A DNA stretch of 59,351 nt, from positions 1 through 59,351 of the forward strand of contig CAZGAS010000004.1 in assembly GCA_964523875.1 (NCBI GenBank), read 5' to 3'. A model generated the notes under the pieces. It saw only the letters and a list, made by a program, of their open reading frames with translations. It had not been told where the DNA came from and ran no database searches. Source of the DNA: JAUVHV01 sp964523875 (lineage in GTDB: Bacteria; Omnitrophota; Gorgyraeia; JABMRG01). Numbering within the stretch: the stretch's first letter is position 1; each line of letters opens with the position of its first letter. The translations under genes and the position numbers were made by a program. Positions 1 to 8,455 of this stretch are shown in pieces.

Positions 1-3000
1 TATTAAGTCCGGGATCAAAACCTATTCCTGCAAAAGGATTTTCACTTGCAGCTGCCTCTTCCGGGCTCAATTTGGAAGCGTCTCTTAAGAGACCTAATAT
101 GACCTTCGGTCTGGTATCTTTCAGAACTTTCTCTATAGCAGTTCTATCCGTTATTCTCAGCCCTGCTGAAGAGGTCTTGGTATCTACTTTTTGTCTATCG
201 CTTAATGCATATACTCCTGGTAATTCTTTACCTTCCTCAAGCTCTTTTAAACCTTGCGTATCTGTGCCTATTAAGCTTTGCAGCATCTGCTGCTGTTTTA
301 ACGATAAAGTCGTATCATTATATGCTATTGTACCTGTTGCGTCACTCAGGTTAGCTGGTTCAAAGGCAAGTCTTATATTCTCTACATTTCTATCCGCGAG
401 AGATATACCGGATGAGGAGGTCTTTATGCCGTCATGTTCTACTTCCTCTATAATTGTTTTAACTGCGGCTATTTCTACTTCTGTTAACGGTTCTTCCTGT
501 TGAACAGATTCATCCATTATTATAAATGCTATAGCATCCTTTTCTAACGATAACTGCATCAAAATCAGGCTTCCAACTGAAGCAAGAGTTATCCTTGCCT
601 TTTTAGCATCTATACAATAAGGGGAAATTTCTTCTAGCATTTTTAGCCATACTCTAATAGCAGCGAGAGGTCTTCCTTGGTGCCGATATATTGCACCAAG
701 ATTTAGCATAGCGGAAGGAATTTCATTTAAATCCTTGGCTAATTTTATAGCATTTTCATATTCTTGCTGTGCCTCATCTAACATATTTAGCTTACTTAAT
801 TGTATCCCCAAGTACCCGTGAATAATTGCCAAATTGGGGTCTAACTCGATAGCTTTTCTGTAGGCTTTTACAGATTCAGCCAACATAGAATACCCTTTGA
901 GGTCACAATAGCCATAAACAAATCCTAAATTAGAATATGCCAAAGCAGAATAAGGATTATCTTCTGACAATTTATAGGCTATTGCCATGGCTTCCTCCAT
1001 ATCTCCTTTCTCAAGCTTATCTCTAATAAGCATAATGGTAACTTGTACGGCATCTTGCTCTATATATTTCATGACTGCCTTTAAGTTCACGCGTGCAGAT
1101 ACAAAATTAGACTTTACCTTAAGTGCCTGCCTATAAGCCATAATGGCTTCTTTATACACACCTTGGGCCATACGTATATTTCCTAACATATACCAAGAAT
1201 CTGCAGCTCCTGGTTCTAAATTAGCGACCATACTGAAACAATCTACCGCTTCATACAGCATTCCTAAATCTTTATAAGTTTTGCCTAAATTAAACCAAGT
1301 GTTAGCATCGTTGGGATTTAAATTAACTGATTTCTTAAAATCAGTGAGTGCCTCTTTGTTCAGTCCAAGCCTCCTTCTTGCATTACCACGAAGGTAATAC
1401 GCTTCAGCAAAATCCGGACATGCTTCAATAGAAGACGTATATGCCTTTTCCGCTGACTCTGCATCTCCTCTCGCAGAAAAAGCAAGGCCTTCCTTAATCC
1501 AATATATAGCATTGTTTTTATCCTCTTTTGAATATATTTTACCATCTGGTATTTTGTTAAAGGCATCACCAGCTGAAGAAGACTTTGGGAACATACTACT
1601 ACTGTCAGAAACATTACTAAGATTAAGGGGCTCTTTTGTTTTAGCTATCTCTTCAATAATTTTATTATAAAGCGGTTGTATAAATCCTATATGCGGGCTC
1701 AAAGAAGCGCCTGGTGCTCGCGGAGATGTCATGCCTACTCCAGCCACACTATCATCAGTGCGTATAACCATACCTGGGTTATTTTGTTTAAGTGCAGTTA
1801 TATCATTCTCCGTATAAAATATCGGACCACGACTCTTTTTCGCTTCTTTAGAGCCGGCGCCTGCATCTGTCCTTATTTCAGGGTTCGGCGTCTCATACAA
1901 AGTTTTTTGCAACTCATGGAGTTTTAACTCAATATATTTATCTAAAGTTACACCTCCTGAAATTTCATGGCCATGCTCATTAAGAAGGGGCTTATCATCA
2001 TCATTTAAAATATTAAATTTAGTATCTAAAAACTTTTCGTTACTTAATGCCCATACATATCTTTCTTCCTTATCGCTAGGCGCACTTAAAACACGTTGTG
2101 CGTGTATTTCTGCAGAAAAATTTTCTCCAGAATAATTTATCGTTGCCCTTTCAAAAAAACGATCTAGCAAATATTTTACGTATTCAAGATTAAGATTTTT
2201 TATAAGCTCCGGGTGCTTCTTTAGTACAATCAAACAGTTTCCCCCAGTAATAATAGGGGGGATAGACCCATCTTTTGCATCTGTTCCATGTAAATATTTA
2301 TGCAGTTTCACTGTATCAAAATCGTTTATTTCAAGATCATTAAATATCTCCCCGAATTTTACTTTCCTGCTCATAGAAGTCGATGCCACTTTTTCAATAA
2401 AACCTATAATATCTTTTAAATCATAACCTACGGTTTCATTATCAACATTAGGATTTGCTATAAAGACAATAGGTATATCATTTTTTGCGCAACGCTTTAT
2501 CAGCGTCTTTACAACATCATTTACCATAAGATGCGGCATAATACTTGTAAAAAAGCTTCCCGGTCCAAGAACTATCATCTTTGTATCTCCACTTAGTATG
2601 GCATCTATAAAACCTTGGTTAGGTTCTAATCCTTGCGTAAGGTCAGGCTCATAATAATATTTTGCTTGAACCTTTTTTTTCGCAATTTCATACACCTTCT
2701 CCTCGGACTTTATACTGTTTGGTGATGTATTGCCAAAATCTATTATTTTAGATAAATATGAAAAAGTCGGGGTCTCTGTAATATTTGTCTGCATCGCGAC
2801 AAAGCGTGAACGCACATAAACATTCATACCACCCATTTTAAGCGGGGCATAGCATGGAAGTTGCTCCCTGTTTAAATCAACTTTTACATCATTTATCTCA
2901 TCAGGAAAAAACTCATCTTTGACACGCTCAACGCCTGCACCAAATCCATACTTTACCCTACCTGTTCCGTCCTGAGCAATTACCTGCTTTATTGGGTCTC

Positions 3001-4546
3001 CTTGTGTATTTTTACTATATATTACATAGCTTTCTTCGGGGCCTTTTGCAGACTCCTCTATCTTGCAAAATTCAGAACCAGCTACACTAAATGATATTAA
3101 ACCATCATCGTTTTTAAACTTTACTTTTATTCCACCGGATTGGCTTGCTATTATAAATTGCCCGTTTTCGCCTTTTTTAAGAGACTTTATTATCGGTTCT
3201 TGCTCATCATTTACAATAACGTCTATCATGTTTTCTGAATTAACTTTTGCCGTGATAGCATGCATAACATCTTTACCTGATTCATCTACGCCTTCTTTTA
3301 TTAGTATTACGTTAGCATCATATTTTGCATAAACTGTAGCTGGCTTATAGTGCGATAGCATAACCTGTGCTGTTTTTATACCTGCAGAGGCAGCAAGCGC
3401 ATCAAGGGCAAGCTGAAAAAACTCTTTATCTTCTTCTGTTTCTATTGCAGCGGCCCATTTTTCTGCAGCTGTTTTATTTGTCTTAAGCACGCCAAGATAA
3501 TCAAGTGCTCCAAGCAGCATAAGATTTCTTATGCTGGCTCCGCCTAAAGGCACTATAGGATTATCGCTGCTATTTAATTTAAAATAATTTTCATCGATAA
3601 TCCTTGCTATATTAAGAACTGTTGCTGCAAAAAATACAAAATCCCCGCCTAACCCCTTATCCGCATTTATTTTCATTTCGTCAGTGGTATATCCAAGTTT
3701 CCTAACATTTGCGTCTCTTACTATATTGTGCAGCAAAATAGTAACGAGCTCTTCAAGGCTATTTACACGATCAACTATATCTCCCGTATTATTATAAACA
3801 GCTATATCACCTGTTTTTTCAGAGTCTATCAACTGTATTTTATTTAATGACTTATTTTTCTTGAATTTTTTATATTCATCATCATAGAGCGCTATCCTAC
3901 CTTGATCGTCAAGCAATTTAAAAAGCTTATCCGCAGCCGCAAAGCCCTTAAAAAGCCCCGCAACAATATCACCCGGAGATGGAATTCGTCCATATGAATG
4001 CTCTACGAGTCCATAAACAAGATTAAAAGTAGAACCGCCGTCATCAACACTTGATTGTATAATTTTTACTAAATACCCAGCTGAACTAAGCGCTTTTGAT
4101 GTGACAAGAAGCGCAGTTCCGCCACCTATAGCAAGGGCCTGTTCTCCCGATGGAGGCGACCTCAACCTTTCTATAAAGCTTTTTGTCGATTGTACAATAT
4201 TTTGTTCATTCAAACTAAACATGCCCTGAATAATCTCATCTTCGTTAAGTCTTGTGGCTTCTACTGCATCCGATATAGCCCTGTTTAAATTTTTGCTATC
4301 TCCATATATATTTAATAATGCCTTGTAATTGATGCTATTTGTTACCGCTTCCGTTGAAACTACTTCGCCGCCAGAAGATGCTTTAAGGTCAATGCGCAAA
4401 CCTTCTGCTGTTGTACTACCTAATGCAAGCGACTGTGCCCTTAAATAGTTCTGTGAATGTACAAGAGGCGCTGCCTGAACAGTACTGGTCCAGGTAAAAG
4501 TAACAATAGCTACTAATGCTAACCCTTTCCTTATGCAATTTCTCAT
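1..4546 (-). CDS. Secreted-type YvcK-like / TPR protein, 3' end beyond window
   Basis: The reading frame is open from ATG 4546-4544 to base 2, giving 1,515 codons with no stop in the window. The start is fixed by AGGAGG six bases upstream. Residues 1-27 form a Sec-type signal peptide (basic MRNCIRK, hydrophobic core, VQAA before the likely cut). A KASSGGE motif lies at 55-61. Residues about 135-830 match the YvcK/CofD family: GGGT at 141-144, VDDGGST at 167-173 and GPGS at 661-664 correspond to the sugar-nucleotide-binding loops. A beta-rich insertion, absent from ordinary YvcK, lies between the VYAKYDANV strand and GPGS. KSSSAGD at about 988-994 leads into TPR repeats (about 1000-1330), followed by KTSSSG (1375-1380) and KTSSAG (1457-1462). 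YvcK proteins are normally cytoplasmic UDP-sugar-binding regulators of envelope synthesis, so an export signal in front of one is odd. The role is inferred only. Confidence 0.88.
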   Translation of the reverse strand, partial: MRNCIRKGLALVAIVTFTWTSTVQAAPLVHSQNYLRAQSLALGSTTAEGLRIDLKASSGGEVVSTEAVTNSINYKALLNIYGDSKNLNRAISDAVEATRLNEDEIIQGMFSLNEQNIVQSTKSFIERLRSPPSGEQALAIGGGTALLVTSKALSSAGYLVKIIQSSVDDGGSTFNLVYGLVEHSYGRIPSPGDIVAGLFKGFAAADKLFKLLDDQGRIALYDDEYKKFKKNKSLNKIQLIDSEKTGDIAVYNNTGDIVDRVNSLEELVTILLHNIVRDANVRKLGYTTDEMKINADKGLGGDFVFFAATVLNIARIIDENYFKLNSSDNPIVPLGGASIRNLMLLGALDYLGVLKTNKTAAEKWAAAIETEEDKEFFQLALDALAASAGIKTAQVMLSHYKPATVYAKYDANVILIKEGVDESGKDVMHAITAKVNSENMIDVIVNDEQEPIIKSLKKGENGQFIIASQSGGIKVKFKNDDGLISFSVAGSEFCKIEESAKGPEESYVIYSKNTQGDPIKQVIAQDGTGRVKYGFGAGVERVKDEFFPDEINDVKVDLNREQLPCYAPLKMGGMNVYVRSRFVAMQTNITETPTFSYLSKIIDFGNTSPNSIKSEEKVYEIAKKKVQAKYYYEPDLTQGLEPNQGFIDAILSGDTKMIVLGPGSFFTSIMPHLMVNDVVKTLIKRCAKNDIPIVFIANPNVDNETVGYDLKDIIGFIEKVASTSMSRKVKFGEIFNDLEINDFDTVKLHKYLHGTDAKDGSIPPIITGGNCLIVLKKHPELIKNLNLEYVKYLLDRFFERATINYSGENFSAEIHAQRVLSAPSDKEERYVWALSNEKFLDTKFNILNDDDKPLLNEHGHEISGGVTLDKYIELKLHELQKTLYETPNPEIRTDAGAGSKEAKKSRGPIFYTENDITALKQNNPGMVIRTDDSVAGVGMTSPRAPGASLSPHIGFIQPLYNKIIEEIAKTKEPLNLSNVSDSSSMFPKSSSAGDAFNKIPDGKIYSKEDKNNAIYWIKEGLAFSARGDAESAEKAYTSSIEACPDFAEAYYLRGNARRRLGLNKEALTDFKKSVNLNPNDANTWFNLGKTYKDLGMLYEAVDCFSMVANLEPGAADSWYMLGNIRMAQGVYKEAIMAYRQALKVKSNFVSARVNLKAVMKYIEQDAVQVTIMLIRDKLEKGDMEEAMAIAYKLSEDNPYSALAYSNLGFVYGYCDLKGYSMLAESVKAYRKAIELDPNLAIIHGYLGIQLSKLNMLDEAQQEYENAIKLAKDLNEIPSAMLNLGAIYRHQGRPLAAIRVWLKMLEEISPYCIDAKKARITLASVGSLILMQLSLEKDAIAFIIMDESVQQEEPLTEVEIAAVKTIIEEVEHDGIKTSSSGISLADRNVENIRLAFEPANLSDATGTIAYNDTTLSLKQQQMLQSLIGTDTQGLKELEEGKELPGVYALSDRQKVDTKTSSAGLRITDRTAIEKVLKDTRPKVILGLLRDASKLSPEEAAASENPFAGIGFDPGLN
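161..172 (-). other. SSAG boundary motif
   Basis: Reads T-K-T-S-S-A-G-L (AAG ACC TCT TCA GCA GGG), 82 residues after the SSSG variant; the next module leaves the window. Confidence 0.8.
407..418 (-). other. SSSG boundary motif (variant)
   Basis: Reads K-T-S-S-S-G-I-S (AAG ACC TCC TCA TCC GGT), downstream of the TPR array; the Ala is replaced by Ser. Confidence 0.6.
570..1545 (-). other. TPR repeat array
   Basis: About eight 34-residue units show the TPR pattern (W/Y..LG/N at position 4-8, A at 20, P at 32). Examples are NTWFNLGKTYKDLGM followed by EAVDCF, and DSWYMLGNIRMAQGVYKEA. The array lies between the KSSSAGD motif at 1568-1579 and the KTSSSG motif at 407-418, so it forms one inter-motif module. 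TPRs serve protein-protein contacts; the partner is unknown. Confidence 0.85.
1568..1579 (-). other. SSAG boundary motif
   Basis: Reads K-S-S-S-A-G-D (AAG TCT TCT TCA GCT GGT). It marks the step from the region following the YvcK-like domain to the TPR array. Confidence 0.8.
2080..4150 (-). other. YvcK/CofD-like domain of the 3'-most gene
   Basis: Seen in order: GGGT loop (about 4115-4126), DDGGST (about 4029-4046), ASIRNLMLLGAL (equivalent to the GNL segment of the family), VYAKYDANVILIKEG followed by about 150 residues of extra beta-rich sequence, GPGSFFTS (near 2560) and a segment reading PNVDNETVG where YvcK has its GET motif. The same inserted beta-rich stretch occurs in the YvcK-like domain of the giant gene at 22050-23890, so the two are paralogous modules. 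Confidence 0.82.
4367..4378 (-). other. SSGG boundary motif (variant)
   Basis: Reads K-A-S-S-G-G-E (codons AAA GCA TCT TCT GGC GGC). It lies between the signal-peptide region and the YvcK-like domain; Ala is replaced by Gly. Confidence 0.6.
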
Positions 4547-4626
4547 CTTACTCCTCCTGGTTTAGTAAAACTGTTATTTGCTTTAAAATCATTTTTGCCA
4601 TAACTTACTTTAATGTAGTGGTTTAT
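4467..4626 (-). repeat. Leader plus signal-peptide cassette, copy 1
   Basis: A 160-bp block repeated at 7314-7473 at a constant offset of 2847 bp, without indels and with 5 mismatches by eye (about 97% identity). About 80 nt are non-coding leader including the AGGAGG site; about 80 nt encode the signal peptide. The flanking sequences differ completely, so the cassette has moved or been kept as a unit. Confidence 0.95.
4553..4558 (-). promoter_or_regulatory. Shine-Dalgarno AGGAGG
   Basis: AGGAGG, spacer AGTAAG, ATG. It is perfect and well spaced, and it decides the start of the YvcK-like/TPR gene at 4546. Confidence 0.93.
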
Positions 4627-4693
4627 GCCGCACTTAGGATACAAGCACTTGTACTGTTTTCATCTTTTAATTCTCCAAATGAGCTTAAGTATT

Positions 4694-5135
4694 TTAAGCC
4701 GCTATAAGAGCTTGTGCTTGTGTCTTTATGTATTCCATATGTTGCTGGCTGTAATCTGATATAATCTCAAATCTCTTGTCCTTAAGCAGCATTACAAGAG
4801 CCTCTATTATTCCCTGCTTAGACCAGGCAGCAAGGTCTTCTTCTGTGCTTGCAAAGACCCTTCCCTGCTTTATGCCGTTGTGATTCAACGATGTTGCTAT
4901 TATCAAGGCAAGCTGGTCTGCTGTCATCGAGCTTTGATTAAATACATGCTTTTGGAATATTCCCTTGCCTATGCCTAAACTGCTCAGGAATTCATCTGTT
5001 GAAATATTCTCTTCCTTATTTACTAAATAAAACCTTCTGCTGTCTCCTGCTGAATTCCTTATAATATTCTGTAAGGCAGGGCTCTCCTTCAAGGAATCAG
5101 AATAGACTATTACAGCCTGTGCATCTTTGTCTGCC
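4694..5135 (-). other. Conserved C-terminal domain, copy in HEAT-repeat protein
   Basis: Starts at D-AQAVIVYSDSL and shares with 8018-8455 the pattern AQAVIVYSD(S/A)L, R(R)(F/Y)YL(V/I)NK, SL..(G/A)I, H.GI.Q.RV.A, ED.AAWS(K/R)Q and L(V/L).L(L/V)K.K.F.II. It is an alternating alpha/beta domain of about 140 residues in both. I do not recognise the family. Confidence 0.8.
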
Positions 5136-7393
5136 TCTATAATGCCTGTTGGGGCATAGTTTAGAAGCAAGGCTATGGCTTCAGCTTCTGAGAGATGGCT
5201 AAGGTCTATGCCGGCAGAGGAAGCCTTAGGGGAAACAATTTTGTTTAGCGATTCAGCAGCTGCTTTTCTTACCATCGGGCTTTTATCCTGTAGCGCTTTT
5301 ATTAAAGCAGGGGTTGACTCATTTGCTGTAGGGCCTATTTCACCAAGAATTTCTGCAGCATATTTTCTTGTATGCTTGTTTTCACTGTTGCTAAGTACAG
5401 CTATCATCTCGGCTACTGATTCAACACCAAAGCTGGTTAGTGCTCTCTTGGCATCTTCGCAGATAACTATATCTCTGTATTCGATGGCCTCGGCAAGAGC
5501 TTTAACAGCTGCATCGGTTATAGGACGAACTCTGGCAATAAGATCTATTGCCACACGGTACTGCCAACTCGATTTTGTCTGCTTCATAGCCTCGATAGCA
5601 GCAGGGATTATCTGTTCTGGTGCATATCCGATGCTCTCTATAAGCTTAATGGCAGATTCCGAAACAACTGGCGGTGCATATAATGCTATCTTAGTAAGGG
5701 CAGGAACCGCGTCTTTTGCTAATGGACCGAGTTCCTTGAAAGCTTCTATTGCCCAAAGAGCAGCACCTTCATAATCACTAGTTGCTTCGATAAGGGCAGA
5801 AACAATACTATCTGTAACAGGCCTTAACTTGCCAAGGGCTACTGTTGAATGTCCTCTTAAATTGTTATCACTGCCGTGCATTACTCCTACTAAGGCAAAT
5901 ATTACATCGTCTCTTGCAATGCCTATCTCTCCAAGGGCAAATGCAGCATGTGCACGGCTTAAAGAATAATCTTTCGTTATGTATACGACAGGCAACTCAA
6001 TTGGAGCATCCGCATTCTTGTCGATATGCATATCCTGATATGTGGCGCTATCTTCCAGCAATGCTATAAGCGGTGCAATAGCATCTTTTGCTTCTTGCCC
6101 AAGCTCTGCAAGATCCAATGCAGCATTACTACGAACATCGGGATTCTTACTTTCTAGATCAGTTATATCTTTTCTTATTCTTTCTGCTTGAGATTGTTCA
6201 GAAATAGGGGATCTTATAAATGAATAGGGTTTTCCGAACTCCACATCGCGCACCTTGATAAGTTCTTTACCGGAATACTGATAAAAAGATACTGTCTTTT
6301 CAGACTTTACCATTACATGCTGCCTCTCAGGTGAGGTTTCTATTTTAATGCTGCCGTTGGCAACATCTGCTAAATTTACACCATCTATTTTTACTACACG
6401 AAAGCCAGCTGTATCAACATAGAAAGCCTTGCCTTCCAATGTAACCTCAACCTCCTTAAGCATGTTAAGACTGTCTTTGTCATAAATAGCAAGTTTGGTT
6501 TTATCGTTGCCTATATCCGATAATATAACAAGGAGATTATCTTGCAGTAAAACTGCATCTGTTGAAAATATTGGAATTGATTTTTGTGCAGTGTCTGTAG
6601 AAACATTTGCATCGTAAAGATCTATTTTTTCTCCTGAAATCTCTTCTATCCATTTGCCGTTATTTAAAACATATAACGCTCCATTAAGTCCTTGGCGATA
6701 ATCTTTTATTATAGTTCCATCAAATCTCAAAACAGGATAAGTATCCCCAACCTCTGCACCATCATATGTGCCTATTATTTCAAAACTTTCTAGCATACGT
6801 AAGTCTTGAGAAATCGTGTTTATATCGATGGAGCTGCAATCACCGCCATAAAAACCATATAGGCGTACAGGTTTGCCATCAACAATCTTATATGCATGGA
6901 ATATGAGGTTTTCGCGCCAACCTTCGGAAGATATTATAAATGTATCTGCTCCTACGAAACTCATATCTATACCTGCAGTCTGATGCATATCAACACCAAA
7001 ACATTCTTCTCCACTTATTATGCGATTACCTGAAGCATCGTATAATACATCGGTAGTGACTGCATGTTGACCGGGGGTATCATTAACAAAAAACGTAGTA
7101 CCCCTGCCTTGAAGATTATAAGTCGTCTCTTCCTTAATATAGTATCTCCCATCAACGCTTACCCGCTGTTGATCATTATATATCACAAGAAGTTCCTCAC
7201 CAGCTGAGGAGGTTTTTACATCAGAACTAAAAAGCGTTGTCAGCTCTTCCCCTGCTATACTGCTCGCAGTTGCAGGTGCACGCAGGTGTTGTGCATGAGT
7301 AGTATTATTATATGGCGCTGCCTGAACAGTACTGGTCCAGGTAAAAGTAACAATAGCTACTAATGCTATCGCTTTCCTTATGCAATTTCTCAT
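4694..7393 (-). CDS. Secreted beta-rich / HEAT-repeat protein with conserved C-terminal domain
   Basis: An 899-residue protein. Residues 1-26 are a signal peptide shared with the gene at 1-4546, followed by HAQHLRA, which echoes SQNYLRA at the same place in that protein. KTSSAGEE lies at 60-67. Residues about 68-400 are beta-rich with repeating hydrophobic strands and look propeller-like, though no family was identified. Residues about 402-720 are HEAT (PBS-lyase type) repeats such as VRSNAALDLAELGQEAKDA and VRKAAAESLNKI. KASSAGID at 723-730 precedes a C-terminal domain (about 758-899) homologous to the end of the giant protein. The protein probably acts outside the cytoplasm as a scaffold or binding partner. 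No catalytic motif was seen. It lies 180 nt after the PilZ gene and 147 nt before the YvcK-like gene on the same strand. Confidence 0.92.
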   Translation of the reverse strand: MRNCIRKAIALVAIVTFTWTSTVQAAPYNNTTHAQHLRAPATASSIAGEELTTLFSSDVKTSSAGEELLVIYNDQQRVSVDGRYYIKEETTYNLQGRGTTFFVNDTPGQHAVTTDVLYDASGNRIISGEECFGVDMHQTAGIDMSFVGADTFIISSEGWRENLIFHAYKIVDGKPVRLYGFYGGDCSSIDINTISQDLRMLESFEIIGTYDGAEVGDTYPVLRFDGTIIKDYRQGLNGALYVLNNGKWIEEISGEKIDLYDANVSTDTAQKSIPIFSTDAVLLQDNLLVILSDIGNDKTKLAIYDKDSLNMLKEVEVTLEGKAFYVDTAGFRVVKIDGVNLADVANGSIKIETSPERQHVMVKSEKTVSFYQYSGKELIKVRDVEFGKPYSFIRSPISEQSQAERIRKDITDLESKNPDVRSNAALDLAELGQEAKDAIAPLIALLEDSATYQDMHIDKNADAPIELPVVYITKDYSLSRAHAAFALGEIGIARDDVIFALVGVMHGSDNNLRGHSTVALGKLRPVTDSIVSALIEATSDYEGAALWAIEAFKELGPLAKDAVPALTKIALYAPPVVSESAIKLIESIGYAPEQIIPAAIEAMKQTKSSWQYRVAIDLIARVRPITDAAVKALAEAIEYRDIVICEDAKRALTSFGVESVAEMIAVLSNSENKHTRKYAAEILGEIGPTANESTPALIKALQDKSPMVRKAAAESLNKIVSPKASSAGIDLSHLSEAEAIALLLNYAPTGIIEADKDAQAVIVYSDSLKESPALQNIIRNSAGDSRRFYLVNKEENISTDEFLSSLGIGKGIFQKHVFNQSSMTADQLALIIATSLNHNGIKQGRVFASTEEDLAAWSKQGIIEALVMLLKDKRFEIISDYSQQHMEYIKTQAQALIAA
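5210..5221 (-). other. SSAG boundary motif
   Basis: Reads P-K-A-S-S-A-G-I-D (AAG GCT TCC TCT GCC GGC), exactly between the last HEAT repeat and the conserved C-terminal domain. Confidence 0.82.
7199..7210 (-). other. SSAG boundary motif
   Basis: Reads V-K-T-S-S-A-G-E-E (AAA ACC TCC TCA GCT GGT), between the exported N-terminus and the beta-rich domain. A related SSIAGEEL occurs about 20 residues earlier. Confidence 0.8.
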
Positions 7394-7473
7394 CTTACTC
7401 CTCCTGTTTTAGTAAAACTGTTATTTGCCTTAAAATCATTTTTGCCATAACTTACTTTCATGTAGTGGTTTAT
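7314..7473 (-). repeat. Leader plus signal-peptide cassette, copy 2
   Basis: Second copy of the block at 4467-4626. The mismatches change two signal-peptide residues (KGLAL becomes KAIAL) and three leader bases. The conserved leader upstream of the ribosome site is the likeliest place for a shared promoter or RNA control element, although I could not recognise a clear -35/-10 pair. Confidence 0.95.
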
Positions 7474-7573
7474 AAAGTCTTTATTAATCTAGGCATAGAG
7501 CTTTCCCTTGTCCTGTTCTTGTGTTTTTAAACAGGGCTAAGAGGAAAAAGGCCTGATGCTTTATGCGATTTTT
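7394..7573. other. 180-nt spacer between PilZ and HEAT-repeat genes
   Basis: The left 80 nt belong to the duplicated leader cassette. The rest holds a weak 6-bp inverted repeat (CCTGTT/AACAGG, 7512-7517 and 7530-7535) without a T-run on the transcribed strand. No gene seen. Confidence 0.5.
7400..7405 (-). promoter_or_regulatory. Shine-Dalgarno AGGAGG
   Basis: Same AGGAGG-AGTAAG-ATG arrangement in front of the HEAT-repeat gene, confirming ATG 7393-7391 as its start. Confidence 0.93.
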
Positions 7574-7915
7574 TTATGCTGCTTCTTCTCCTTTTATATT
7601 ATTGATACAATCATTAAGTTTATCGCTTGATGAAATCCATAAAAATTTCATGCCACATGTATTGTGTATACTGGCTTCAAAAGGTTTTATCCAGAGCACG
7701 CTAACAAGCGCAACTATAACATCATTAACAGGAGATGCAATATCTACAAGCATTTCATCCTTGGGCTTAATAATACTGCTTAATGTTGCACAGAGCCCGC
7801 CCGGGCTTATATCTTCTATAAGGCTTTGAGAATAAATAGTAGCACAACCTTTTACTGCTGTGTATCTACTTTGCAGTGATGTGTTGAAACGTCGAAACCT
7901 TCTGTTCTCTTTCAT
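7574..7915 (-). CDS. Single-domain PilZ protein (c-di-GMP receptor)
   Basis: A 113-residue protein that is essentially one PilZ domain. The arginine motif is at residues 5-10 (RRFRRF) and the D/N-x-S-x-x-G motif is DISPGG at 35-40; both contact cyclic di-GMP in known PilZ domains. No signal peptide or membrane segment, so it is cytoplasmic. It sits 102 nt downstream of the giant gene, which itself carries a GGDEF domain and a glucan synthase. PilZ domains control bacterial cellulose and alginate synthesis, so control of the neighbouring synthase is a reasonable inference. The Shine-Dalgarno is weak (AAAGAG), so translation may depend on the upstream message. Confidence 0.88.
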   Translation of the reverse strand: MKENRRFRRFNTSLQSRYTAVKGCATIYSQSLIEDISPGGLCATLSSIIKPKDEMLVDIASPVNDVIVALVSVLWIKPFEASIHNTCGMKFLWISSSDKLNDCINNIKGEEAA

Positions 7916-7938
7916 CTACAGCTCTTTTCTTTTGTAGT

Positions 7939-7965
7939 CTGTTGGCACCTTTTAGGTGCCAACAG
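7939..7965 (-). repeat. Perfect 12-bp hairpin after the giant gene
   Basis: CTGTTGGCACCT, 3-nt loop, AGGTGCCAACAG. It lies between the giant stop (8018-8020) and the PilZ start (7915). No T-run follows on either strand, so it is not a canonical intrinsic terminator; it could stabilise or process the transcript, or bind a protein. Confidence 0.75.
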
Positions 7966-8017
7966 GCTGGGGGCAAAAGCCATGTATAATATATATCATG
8001 GCCCTGCTTCTAAAATA

Positions 8018-8455
8018 TTATGCCTGCGTAAGTATTGTCTTCTTATTTGCCTCTTCTTGATAAAGCTGTCTATTACGTTCGTCAGGTGTAATAATTGTAA
8101 ACTCTTTGCTCTTTACTAATACAAGCAGTACATCTACCATTCTCTGCCTGCTCCATGCAGCCTTATCTTCTAATTCTAATGCTAATACGCGCACCTGTGA
8201 TATGCCTATATGGGCAAGGACTGGCATTACCTTATCAACTATTGCCTCAGGATCTGTCTCTTTAAATACATGGTCAAATGTATCTTCCGATATTCCTGCT
8301 TCTCTTAGGCTTGTAAGCAGCTGCCTGTTACTCATATCCTGCTTATTAATGAGATAGTATCTTCTCTTGCCCTTATCAACAGATGCTATTAGTTCCTGTA
8401 ATGCCTTGCTCTTAAGCAATGCATCTGAGTATACTATTACAGCCTGTGCCTCTTC
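8018..8455 (-). other. Conserved C-terminal domain, copy in giant protein
   Basis: The last ~145 residues of the giant protein: AQAVIVYSDALL, then RRYYLINK, then VRVLALELEDKAAWSRQ. Homologous to the end of the HEAT-repeat protein (4694-5135) and, as there, terminal. Between SSAG and this domain lie ~130 helical residues. A role as a terminal sorting, docking or processing domain is possible but unproven. Confidence 0.8.

Noticed and set aside
4076..4087. SSAG inside K-A-L-S-S-A-G-Y of the YvcK-like domain
   Set aside because: It lies in a helix of the folded domain right after the GGGT loop and lacks the K-x-S-S context, so it is not counted as a boundary motif.
4560..4626. Sigma-54 promoter suggested by TGGCA in the duplicated leader
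   Set aside because: No TTGC element at the required spacing.
7939..7965. Intrinsic terminator for the giant gene
   Set aside because: The stem is perfect but no T-run follows on either strand.
7974..8002. TATAAT-containing inverted repeat (GCCATG/CATGGC) as promoter of the PilZ gene
   Set aside because: TATAAT is on the plus strand, pointing away from the PilZ gene, and no -35 was found on the minus strand.
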